Of a stretch of DNA of 15,136 nucleotides, positions 7,271 through 14,000 are shown piece after piece (the stretch's first letter is position 1; every line of letters begins with the position of its first letter). The stretch comes from Ferrovum sp. (GTDB lineage Bacteria > Pseudomonadota > Gammaproteobacteria > Burkholderiales > Ferrovaceae), in assembly GCA_027450105.1 (NCBI GenBank), contig DAIDKJ010000014.1, positions 1 through 15,136 on the forward strand, written 5' to 3'. Under the pieces are notes generated by a model. It was not told the DNA's origin and did no database searches. It saw only the letters and a program-made list of their open reading frames with translations. Position numbers and translations under genes: made by a program.

Positions 7271-7313
7271 CCGTTTTGACGGTCGGCGTACAAACGGGTA
7301 CCGGCCTGTTTTT
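7267..7313 (+). terminator. Tandem hairpins after rmuC, probable terminator
   Basis: Two stems follow rmuC. The first, CTGACCGT-TTTG-ACGGTCGG (7267-7286, one G-U pair), overlaps the stop codon. The second, AAACGGG (7292-7298) with CCTGTTT (7305-7311, one G-U pair) and a 6-nt loop, runs into TTTTT at 7309-7313 and a pyrimidine-rich CCTTCTCC. The second has the shape of a weak intrinsic terminator. Confidence 0.4.
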
Positions 7314-7366
7314 CCTTCTCCCCGCCCCACGGGAAACACCCCCAGCGTATCTGGCTTGATATACTC

Positions 7367-7396
7367 CTGACATACACCACTGATTTTTGGTAGAAT
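7367..7396 (+). promoter_or_regulatory. Extended -10 sigma70-type promoter for the ICMT-like gene
   Basis: The -35 box CTGACA (7367-7372, five of six) and the -10 box TAGAAT (7391-7396, five of six) are 18 nt apart. A TG at 7388-7389 makes an extended -10 (TGGTAGAAT). Transcription would start near 7403, about 23 nt before the GTG start. A short dyad TGATT-N8-AATCA (7381-7398) covers the -10 box and shares its half-site with the inverted repeat at the pirin promoter. This may be chance. Confidence 0.6.
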
Positions 7397-7425
7397 CAAA
7401 ACTCTGCCCAAAACGGTGAGGTTCT

Positions 7426-7869
7426 GTGGTGGGTATCCGATCTCAATCCCTGATCTGGGTGAGCGCCCAGTTTCTTTTGATAGCCCTCATCGTGCTTCAA
7501 GCGTGGCCGTGGACGTTGCGTGCCCTGCCACTGGCCATTCTTTCAATGGGGTCACTACTGGCTCTTTGGGTTTTACTTCACAATCACCCCGGCAACTTCA
7601 ATATCCGTCCGGAACCCAAGGCAGGCGCTCGATTGGTCACCTCAGGGCCCTATCGCCACATCCGGCATCCGATGTACGTCGCCTTGCTCATGGTCATGGC
7701 TGGTATTGCTCTAGGCGCTGAGAGACTCGATCCTGCCTACCTGTGGCTGGCATTATTGGGAGTCCTGAACTTCAAGGCCGCCTTGGAAGAGCGCCTCCTG
7801 CTCCAACAATGGTCGGGCTATGGAGAATACAGCCGCCATACCCACCGTTTCATCCCCTGGCTATGGTGA
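7426..7869 (+). CDS. ICMT/PEMT-family integral membrane methyltransferase
   Basis: A small protein of 147 residues (146 if the second GTG, 7429, is used). It has two N-terminal membrane helices (about 8-26 and 31-52). Next comes the family signature SGPYRHIRHPMYVALLMVMA (73-92) and a third or fourth helix. The C-terminal cofactor-binding block is LEERLLLQQWSGYGEY, ending RFIPWLW. This is the isoprenylcysteine carboxyl methyltransferase / phospholipid methyltransferase-like family. Bacterial members have mostly unknown substrates, so isoprenylcysteine should not be assumed. The start is GTG. GAGG at 7418-7421 lies 4 nt from the first GTG and 7 nt from the second, which favours 7429. The gene has its own promoter at 7367-7396. 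The FliD-like gene starts about 61 nt downstream on the same strand. Confidence 0.85.
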   Translation: MVGIRSQSLIWVSAQFLLIALIVLQAWPWTLRALPLAILSMGSLLALWVLLHNHPGNFNIRPEPKAGARLVTSGPYRHIRHPMYVALLMVMAGIALGAERLDPAYLWLALLGVLNFKAALEERLLLQQWSGYGEYSRHTHRFIPWLW

Positions 7870-7930
7870 CTTTTTCTTGCCTACAGGCATCACCCCCGCG
7901 GTGTGCCGGGTTATTTCAACGGCTGCGGAC

Positions 7931-9241
7931 ATGAACAGTTCTTCTGCCGTCAATACGTTGGGAGTCTTGTACAATCCCTACACACAAACCCTCACGGCCG
8001 TGTTGGTCAGCCCCTTGCAGCAAGGGTTTTCCGGTAGCATTGGTTCGAACACCAGCAGCGTACAAAGCCAGATTTCCAGTTACGGGCAACTCCAAAGCTC
8101 TCTCTCGGCACTCCAATCTGCCGCAGAAAGTCTGGCCACTAACGCACCCTTTTCCTATGGCAATGCCAGCGCCACACCCATGGGTATCTTGACGGGAAGT
8201 GCCCCGGCCAGTTCCACAGGAATATACACCGTCACCGTTGCACAATTGGCACAAGGACAAACGCTGCTTTCAGGAACCCAATCCAGTGCGGGGCTTGCCA
8301 TTGGTTCCGGTTCCAGCAGCACCATCAGCTTTCAGTTTGGGAATGGCTCTGTTCAAAGCGTCACAATTGCCAGCCCCAATAACACGCTAACGGGGATCGC
8401 CAGTACCATCAACGCCGCCAACTTTGGGGTTTCCGCCTCGGTAGCTTCAAACGGAAGCTCGTATCAACTGGTTTTGACCGGGCCCACGGGGGCCGCTAAC
8501 ACCTTCAATGTGAGCGTCAGCGGCGATACCACCTTGGCCAGCTTTTTAACCTATCACAGCGGCGGAACGGGCAACGGACTCACGCTTCAAGCCCCAGCCC
8601 AGAATGCCCTGGGGAACATCAACCAGGCCGTCTTCAATGCGCCGGGAAACACCTTAAGCAACATGAACAACGGCATTACCCTCAACCTCAACGCCGTCGG
8701 CACCGCCACACTCAATGTAACCCCCAACCCTGCACAAGCCAGTGTGGATGTGCAAGCCTTGGTCAACAGTTATAACAGCATGGTTGCGCTGATTCGCACG
8801 GACTTGCAAGGCAATCTGGCCACGGACAGCACCCTGCCGGCCCTTCAAGGGCAAATGAATGCCATCGTCAATAACAATAACGCGACCAATGTGCAACCGT
8901 ATACCAGTCTGTCTCAAATTGGCATCGAAACCAATGGCGATGGAACCTTAAACTTCAATCAGGCAGCATTTCTCAGCGCCTACGCTGCCAACCCAGTGAG
9001 TGTCACCCAACTCTTTTCCAACCCCACCACGGGCGTAGCAACCCAATTGAGCAGTCTGGCACAGAGCTATTTGCAACCCAACGGAATCCTGCAGGCCAGC
9101 ACTCAACAGATTCAGTTTCAAGCCCTGCTCAATCAGGAAACTCAGGCGGCCAATGGAATTTCTGCGGCCTTTGGCAATCTGGCCCTGTCAGGCTCTTCTG
9201 CCAACCTGACGGCACAATACTCTCTGGTTTCTCAGCTCTGA
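7931..9241 (+). CDS. FliD-like flagellar filament cap protein, orphan and almost free of charged residues
   Basis: A 436-residue FliD-like protein. Residues about 45-75 (QSQISSYGQLQSSLSALQS) match the FliD N-terminal domain helix. About 130-200 contains a flagellin-hook-IN-like block (TLTGIASTINAANFGVSASV). About 220-436 fits the FliD C-terminal domain, for example GITLNLNAVGTATLNVTPN, VQALVNSYNSMVALI and IGIETNGDGTLNF. There is no signal peptide, consistent with export by the flagellar type III apparatus. The first 40 residues lack the usual SGLDVNSLV-type N-terminus and the C-terminal coiled coil is short. The translation contains no Lys, Cys or Trp, one Arg and eight acidic residues. The frame stays open upstream to 7820, but the extension is Cys/charged and unlike FliD. 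ATG 7931 has no clear Shine-Dalgarno. No other flagellar gene is in the window. Confidence 0.8.
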   Translation: MNSSSAVNTLGVLYNPYTQTLTAVLVSPLQQGFSGSIGSNTSSVQSQISSYGQLQSSLSALQSAAESLATNAPFSYGNASATPMGILTGSAPASSTGIYTVTVAQLAQGQTLLSGTQSSAGLAIGSGSSSTISFQFGNGSVQSVTIASPNNTLTGIASTINAANFGVSASVASNGSSYQLVLTGPTGAANTFNVSVSGDTTLASFLTYHSGGTGNGLTLQAPAQNALGNINQAVFNAPGNTLSNMNNGITLNLNAVGTATLNVTPNPAQASVDVQALVNSYNSMVALIRTDLQGNLATDSTLPALQGQMNAIVNNNNATNVQPYTSLSQIGIETNGDGTLNFNQAAFLSAYAANPVSVTQLFSNPTTGVATQLSSLAQSYLQPNGILQASTQQIQFQALLNQETQAANGISAAFGNLALSGSSANLTAQYSLVSQL

Positions 9242-9244
9242 ATG

Positions 9245-9263
9245 GGCCCTTGGCTTTCGGGCC
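9245..9263. terminator. GC-rich hairpin in the fliD-like/purA convergent spacer
   Basis: GGCCC (9245-9249) pairs with GGGCC (9259-9263) around a 9-nt loop, starting 3 nt after the FliD-like stop codon. A second short stem GGGG-AGAG-CCCC lies at 9274-9285. The 57-nt spacer separates convergent genes, so a bidirectional terminator is expected here. No T-tract follows either stem on either strand, so this call is weak. Confidence 0.3.
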
Positions 9264-9298
9264 GGGCAGCGCCGGGGAGAGCCCCCTTGGGCACTCAC

Positions 9299-10594
9299 TC
9301 AAGCATCGAAGGGATGACGCACCACAATGGTTTCATCCCGGTCAGGACCGGTAGACACCACATCCACGGGGACCCCGCAAAGTTGAGCCATACGCTCCAG
9401 ATACCGTCGGGCATTGGCGGGAAGCTGGTCCATTTCATTGATCCCGGCAGTGCTTTCTGACCAACCGGGTAATTCTTCGTACACCGGCTTACATTCGGCA
9501 ATAGCATCCGCGCCCAGAGGCAAAATATCCGTCAACTGGCCATCGATATGGTAACCCACGCCGATTTTCACCGACTCCAGGCCATCCATGACATCCAGTT
9601 TGGTCACACAAAGGCCCGATACCCCATTGATTTGAATGGAGCGCTTCAGGGCAGCAGCATCAAACCAGCCCGTACGCCGCGCCCGTCCTGTCACTGCACC
9701 GAATTCGTGACCACGGCTGGATAGCTGCTGACCCACGGCATCAAACAACTCCGTAGGGAAAGGTCCAGAACCCACACGAGTCGTGTAGGCCTTGGTAATC
9801 CCCAAAACGTAATGCAATTGTTGTGGCCCCACACCGCATCCTGGAGCGGCAGCACCGGCAATGCAGTTACTGGATGTCACGTAGGGGTAAGTTCCATGAT
9901 CGATGTCCAGCAAAGTTCCTTGAGCCCCTTCAAACAACAGGTTTTTCCCGGCCTGATTGGCTTCGTATAACTGACGCGAAACATCGGAAACCATGGGGCG
10001 CAACCATTCCGCCAACCCCATGGCCTCGTCCCGGACTTTTCCAAAATCCACTGCCTGTGTTTTAAAATAGTGCGTCAGGATAAAGTTATGATAGTCCAGT
10101 ACTTCGTGCAATTTGTCTTCAAACCGTTGCGGATAAAACAGATCCTGAACCCGCAAGGCACGCCGGGCCACCTTGTCTTCGTAGGCCGGGCCGATCCCGC
10201 GCCCTGTGGTTCCAATTTTGGATTCGCCTCGCAGGTTTTCACGCGCCAGATCGATGGCCACATGGTAAGGAAGAATCAAAGGGCAGGCATCACTGATGTG
10301 CAGGCGGGAAGCCACGTCGACGCCGGAGGATTCCAGCATACGAACTTCTTTCTGGAGCGCAACGGGGGACAGCACCACCCCATTACCAATGAAGCAGGTC
10401 ACGTGAGTGCGCAAGATGCCCGCCGGAATCAAACTCAGTACGGTTTTTTGTCCGCCAATGACCAGCGTATGGCCTGCATTATGCCCACCCTGGAACCGAA
10501 CGACGCCCTGTACGCGGTCAGTCAGCCAGTCCACCAGTTTACCCTTGCCTTCGTCCCCCCACTGGGTTCCCACAACCACGACATTTCGCGCCAT
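9299..10594 (-). CDS. purA: Adenylosuccinate synthetase
   Basis: A 431-residue PurA, the usual length. It makes adenylosuccinate from IMP, aspartate and GTP, the first committed step to AMP. The GTP-binding signature QWGDEGKGK (11-19) includes catalytic Asp14. GGHNAGHT (36-43) includes catalytic His42. The second signature GTTGRGIGPAYEDK spans 128-141. EGAQGTLLDIDHGTYPYVTS, TTRVGSGPFPTEL and TGRARRTGWFD are all intact. The start ATG at 10594 follows a distant GGAG (about 11 nt). It is the last gene of the hflX-hflK-hflC-DUF2065-hisZ-purA run, 77 nt after hisZ. The gap contains only an imperfect GCCG/CGGC stem (about 10641-10660), which could attenuate read-through, but this is not strong. Confidence 0.98.
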   Translation of the reverse strand: MARNVVVVGTQWGDEGKGKLVDWLTDRVQGVVRFQGGHNAGHTLVIGGQKTVLSLIPAGILRTHVTCFIGNGVVLSPVALQKEVRMLESSGVDVASRLHISDACPLILPYHVAIDLARENLRGESKIGTTGRGIGPAYEDKVARRALRVQDLFYPQRFEDKLHEVLDYHNFILTHYFKTQAVDFGKVRDEAMGLAEWLRPMVSDVSRQLYEANQAGKNLLFEGAQGTLLDIDHGTYPYVTSSNCIAGAAAPGCGVGPQQLHYVLGITKAYTTRVGSGPFPTELFDAVGQQLSSRGHEFGAVTGRARRTGWFDAAALKRSIQINGVSGLCVTKLDVMDGLESVKIGVGYHIDGQLTDILPLGADAIAECKPVYEELPGWSESTAGINEMDQLPANARRYLERMAQLCGVPVDVVSTGPDRDETIVVRHPFDA

Positions 10595-10671
10595 GAACAG
10601 TTACGCTCCAAAAACAAACACTAACAATAAAGAAAGAGGCGAGCCGTTATCCCGAACCGGCCCCCCGGCAA

Positions 10672-11634
10672 TCAGGCCAGTGAGGGCAGCAATCCTCGCA
10701 AGTCCAGGCTGAAGCCCGTTGCAGCCCGGGCCCGGCCAAAGGCCCGTCCAATGTGATCATACCGTCCACCGCGAGCCACTGCATCGGCATAGCCAGGAGC
10801 ATAGACCGCAAAGACCAGACCGCTGTGGTAATGATAGCCCTGCAGCGCCGCCAGATCGAAGGTCAAATCCACACGGTGCTGGAAATGCTGCGCGACCGCC
10901 CGCAACTGTTCCAATGCCTGTGTTACGGCCGGGCTTTGGGGCAAGAGCGCTTGCGCCTTGTCCAGTATGGCCACCGGGCCATTGAGTTCGGGTAAGGCCA
11001 ATAAAGCCCGACGCCAGGGTTGTTCCAGAGCATCTGCCAGTTGTTGCAGCGTGGGAATATCTTTTTGCAGCATGGCTTCGAACCATTGGGTTTCCTGCTT
11101 TTCATCCAACCCAGCTTGTTGCATCAGGGTGCGAAAAAATGCCACATGGCCTACATCCAGCGTCATGGTGTGCAACCCAATGCGATGCAAGGCCTCCAGC
11201 ATCAGATGCAAAATATCCAGATCTGCCGAGAGATCAGACACACCATAGATTTCCGCACCCATTTGATAGGGTTCACGCGATTGCCCATGGCCCGCAGGAC
11301 GGGTATGCAACACGCTGCCCGCATAGCACAAGCGATTCACGCCCACGTGGCTCAAATCGTGAGCATCCATGCGCGCCACCTGCAGGGTCATGTCGGCGCG
11401 GATTCCCAACTGTCGACCATTGAGTTGATCCACCAGACGAAACGTCAATACATCCATGTCGCGCCCGGTGCCCGTTTGGAGCGACTCCATATATTCCATC
11501 AAAGGCGGAAACACCAGATCGAACTGGCGCTCGCGAAACAAATCCAGGATGGCGCGCCGCGCGGTTTCCAGACGCCACGCATCGGGGGGTAAGAGATCTT
11601 CCACATATTCAGGCAATAGCCAGCGATTTGTCAT
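10672..11634 (-). CDS. hisZ: ATP phosphoribosyltransferase regulatory subunit
   Basis: A 320-residue paralogue of histidyl-tRNA synthetase catalytic domain that forms the hetero-octamer with short-form HisG and is needed for the first step of histidine biosynthesis. Visible class II synthetase-like blocks are WLLPEYVEDLLPPDA (5-19), TGRDMDVLTFRLVD, IRADMTLQVARMDA, the motif 2-like REPYQMGAEIYG, and the motif 3-like GGRYDHIGRAFGRARAATGF near the end. The anticodon-binding domain of HisS is absent, and location beside purA in an hfl cluster is the betaproteobacterial setting of hisZ. The ATG at 11634 overlaps the DUF2065 stop (ATGA, 11631-11634) and has no strong Shine-Dalgarno, implying coupling. 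It is somewhat shorter than the roughly 380-residue forms I would expect in related bacteria. The hisG partner is outside the window. Confidence 0.92.
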   Translation of the reverse strand: MTNRWLLPEYVEDLLPPDAWRLETARRAILDLFRERQFDLVFPPLMEYMESLQTGTGRDMDVLTFRLVDQLNGRQLGIRADMTLQVARMDAHDLSHVGVNRLCYAGSVLHTRPAGHGQSREPYQMGAEIYGVSDLSADLDILHLMLEALHRIGLHTMTLDVGHVAFFRTLMQQAGLDEKQETQWFEAMLQKDIPTLQQLADALEQPWRRALLALPELNGPVAILDKAQALLPQSPAVTQALEQLRAVAQHFQHRVDLTFDLAALQGYHYHSGLVFAVYAPGYADAVARGGRYDHIGRAFGRARAATGFSLDLRGLLPSLA

Positions 11635-11813
11635 AAAAACACCAGAAACAAGATAGACCCCATCAGAATGGCTCCAAGGCCCAGAAAACGGATCTGTCCA
11701 TCGCTCCATTGTCCGATACGGGTAACCGTTTCGCGCCAGCGTGCCGGGGCCAGGAAAGGCATGATCCCTTCCAGCACCAACACCAGAGCAAAGGCCGTCA
11801 AGACAGTTTGCAT
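11631..11813 (-). CDS. DUF2065 family small membrane protein (YjeT-like)
   Basis: A 60-residue protein with two membrane helices: about 4-22 (VLTAFALVLVLEGIMPFL) and about 42-60 (FLGLGAILMGSILFLVFL). They flank a short polar part containing PARWRETVTRIGQWSDGQIR. The EGIMPFLAP and RxxGLxxMxxG pattern is that of DUF2065/YjeT, whose genes lie next to hflC in many proteobacteria. The function is unknown, but the setting suggests a membrane role near the HflKC complex. AAGGAA lies about 11 nt upstream of the ATG. The stop overlaps the hisZ start by 4 nt. The gap to hflC is 43 nt. Confidence 0.85.
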   Translation of the reverse strand: MQTVLTAFALVLVLEGIMPFLAPARWRETVTRIGQWSDGQIRFLGLGAILMGSILFLVFL

Positions 11814-11856
11814 GCGGCGCGTGTTCCTTCAGCCCCCGGCATCGGCAGCCATAGCC

Positions 11857-12741
11857 CTAGCGTTTGACCGACCCAGCGGGAGCATTTTTGAAATAGCGGA
11901 AGAACTCTGAATCGGGATCCAGAACCAGCACATCCCCTTTCCCTTTCAGTCCTTGTTCATAGGACTCCAGGCTGCGATAAAAGGCATAGAATTCAGGATT
12001 GCGTCCATAGGCTTCAGCATAGATAGCCGAGGCTTTGGCATCTCCGGCGCCCTTGAGGCGCTGCGCATCGCGATAGGCTTCGGCCAAAATGACTTCCCGT
12101 TGCCGATCGGCATCGGCACGAATGGTTTCGGCTTCTCCCGAGCCCGTGGAGCGCAATTCATTAGCCACTCGCTTACGCTCGGCCTCCATGCGGCGATACA
12201 CGGATTCGGTCACCTCTGGCGTCAGCTCCACGCGACGGATTCGTACATCCAGAACCTGCACGCCGATTTGGCGTGCATCCCGATCCGCCTGGGCGCGCAT
12301 GGACTCCATGATACTTTCCCGCTCCCCCGAAACCGCTTCATGTACAGTGCGTTTGGCAAATTCCGCCCGCAAGTTATCATTCACGGTTTGGGTCAGACGC
12401 ACTTGAGCCCTGCGCTCATCGCCGCCCACACTCACGTAGAATTGTTTGACATCCACGATGCGCCACTTGACGAAGTAGTCCACGAGCAAGGGCTTTTTTT
12501 CCGAGGTAATGAAGCGCTCGGGATCGTTGTTATCCAGGGTTTGAATGCGGGTATCGAATACGCGCACATTCTGGATTAGTGGCGCCTTGAAATACAGGCC
12601 GGGATGGGTGCGCACGGCAATCACTTCTCCCAACTGGAATACCAGGGCATTCTGGGTTTGCATCACGGTATACATACTCAGCGCGGCCGTCACCACCACC
12701 ACAGCCAACCCAATCAATAAGCCTCCCAGATGACGCGTCAT
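11857..12741 (-). CDS. hflC: FtsH protease modulator HflC
   Basis: A 294-residue SPFH/band 7 protein. A single N-terminal membrane helix (about 5-24, LGGLLIGLAVVVVTAAL) leads into the band 7 domain (about 25-215), with QLGEVIAVRTHPGLYFKAPL (36-55), DARQIGVQVLDVRIRRVEL and YRRMEAERKRVANELRSTG. An Ala/Glu-rich helix and the SPFH-typical ending FYAFYRSLESYEQGL follow. HflC forms a large cage with HflK around the FtsH protease and modulates its activity. The start overlaps the hflK stop (ATGA, 12738-12741), with GGGAG (12750-12754, plus strand) 8 nt before the ATG. It is somewhat shorter than E. coli HflC (334), within the family range. Confidence 0.96.
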   Translation of the reverse strand: MTRHLGGLLIGLAVVVVTAALSMYTVMQTQNALVFQLGEVIAVRTHPGLYFKAPLIQNVRVFDTRIQTLDNNDPERFITSEKKPLLVDYFVKWRIVDVKQFYVSVGGDERRAQVRLTQTVNDNLRAEFAKRTVHEAVSGERESIMESMRAQADRDARQIGVQVLDVRIRRVELTPEVTESVYRRMEAERKRVANELRSTGSGEAETIRADADRQREVILAEAYRDAQRLKGAGDAKASAIYAEAYGRNPEFYAFYRSLESYEQGLKGKGDVLVLDPDSEFFRYFKNAPAGSVKR

Positions 12742-14000
12742 TGCCGTGACTCCCGATCCCTGGAACGAAAGGCATCGCGCGAGCGACTATCCGGAACCCC
12801 ATCGGCGGTAGCCGGAGGCGCCGGCGCTGGCGCGCTGGAGGGCGCAGGCACCGCGCCCACAGGCGCTGTTGTTACAGGTGCTGTAGCAACCTCGGATGTG
12901 GGTTCCGGAGCAGAACCCGCGCTGGCCCGAATCAGTTTATCCAGGGGCAGGTATAGCAAGGTGGAACCGGATTTTTGATTGGCCACGACTTTGGTGGTGT
13001 TAGTCAACACCAACTGCAGCATGTCCTGATACAGACGTTGCCGAGTGACCTCGGGAGCCTTGGCATATTCGTTCAACACCTGCTTGAAGCGGCTGGCATC
13101 CCCTTCGGCGCGCACCACCACCCGTTGCTCATACGCCTGTGCCTCTTCCATCAACCGCGAGGCAGTACCACGTGCCTTGGGAATGATGTCATTGGCGTAA
13201 GCCTGACCCTCGTTATTTTGACGCTCCCGATCCTGGCCTGCCTTCACAGCATCGTCAAAGGCGGCTTGAACCTGTTCCGGAGGTTGAGCATTCTGCATAT
13301 TGACCTTGCTGATGGAGATGCCGGTTTGGTAGCGGTCCAGAATTTGCTGCATCAGATGCTGGGCTTCGTCCGCAATCTGGGAGCGCCCTTCATACAAGAC
13401 AAAATCCATCTTGTTACGACCCACCACTTCACGGATCGCCGTTTCTGCCACTTGCATGACCGCATCATCCGGATCCCGGTTGTTGAACAGAAACGCTTGT
13501 GGATCCTTGATGGTGTACTGAATGGCGTACTGGTTGTCGATAATGTTTTCGTCATCGGTCAGCATGAGCGATTCATGCAGCACCTTAGACTTAAGATTGG
13601 TACGGTAGCCCAGTTCCACCGTGCGGACTTGAGACACATTGAGCGGGCTTCCTGGAGATTGGGCCTCGATGGGAAAGGGCAAATGCCAATGGGGTCCAGG
13701 ACCAGTAGTTTCCTGAAATTTTCCAAAGCGTAAAATGACCCCGATGCGCCCGGCATCCACGATGTAAAAACCGGAGAGCAGCCAAGCCAGAAGGAGCCCC
13801 CCCAGACCCAGTAAAATCACTTGCCGGGTTCCTGGTATGGGCCACACAGGGCGCGGACGATTACTGGGAGTGCGCGGTGGCTGAGCGCCCGGAGGCACTC
13901 CGTTGCCCTTGATTTTCTGGATCAGTCGGCGCCAGATCTCGTCCAGATCGGGCGGGCCTTCATTATTTTTTTTCCCCCATTGGGGATCATTCTGTGCCAT
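12738..14000 (-). CDS. hflK: FtsH protease modulator HflK
   Basis: A 420-residue SPFH/band 7 protein, partner of HflC. A polar Gly/Pro-rich N-terminus (MAQNDPQWGKK, PPDLDEIWRRL) is followed by a membrane helix at about 60-80 and the band 7 domain (about 81-280; VDAGRIGVILRFGKF, LTDDENIIDNQYAIQY). A long Ala/Glu-rich helical segment with NDIIPKARGTASRLMEEAQ comes next. The last about 60 residues are an Ala/Pro/Thr-rich tail ending in a run of Ser-Arg-Asp repeats. I choose ATG 14000 because MAQNDPQWG matches related HflK N-termini. ATGs at 14009 and 14027 are in frame, and none has a clear Shine-Dalgarno. With this start the gene overlaps the hflX end by 14 nt, and its stop overlaps the hflC start by 4 nt. 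Confidence 0.95.
   Translation of the reverse strand: MAQNDPQWGKKNNEGPPDLDEIWRRLIQKIKGNGVPPGAQPPRTPSNRPRPVWPIPGTRQVILLGLGGLLLAWLLSGFYIVDAGRIGVILRFGKFQETTGPGPHWHLPFPIEAQSPGSPLNVSQVRTVELGYRTNLKSKVLHESLMLTDDENIIDNQYAIQYTIKDPQAFLFNNRDPDDAVMQVAETAIREVVGRNKMDFVLYEGRSQIADEAQHLMQQILDRYQTGISISKVNMQNAQPPEQVQAAFDDAVKAGQDRERQNNEGQAYANDIIPKARGTASRLMEEAQAYEQRVVVRAEGDASRFKQVLNEYAKAPEVTRQRLYQDMLQLVLTNTTKVVANQKSGSTLLYLPLDKLIRASAGSAPEPTSEVATAPVTTAPVGAVPAPSSAPAPAPPATADGVPDSRSRDAFRSRDRESRQ

Noticed and set aside
7820..7930. An upstream extension of the FliD-like gene that would overlap the ICMT-like gene
   Set aside because: The extension contains Cys, Arg and Pro-rich sequence unlike FliD, lies partly inside the ICMT-like gene in another frame, and differs sharply in composition from the rest.
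10595..10671. A hisZ-purA attenuator or terminator
   Set aside because: The only stem is imperfect (GCCG/CGGC with a bulge) and the pyrimidine-rich stretch after it is not a clean T-tract.
11020..11592. A 190-codon open frame on the plus strand
   Set aside because: It is wholly antisense to hisZ, which has clear family motifs. Its translation is rich in His/Gln/Arg with no recognisable domain and it has no ribosome-binding site.
12975..13733. A 252-codon open frame on the plus strand
   Set aside because: It lies antisense to hflK in the mirror frame of a well-conserved gene. The His-rich, patternless translation is typical of such shadows.
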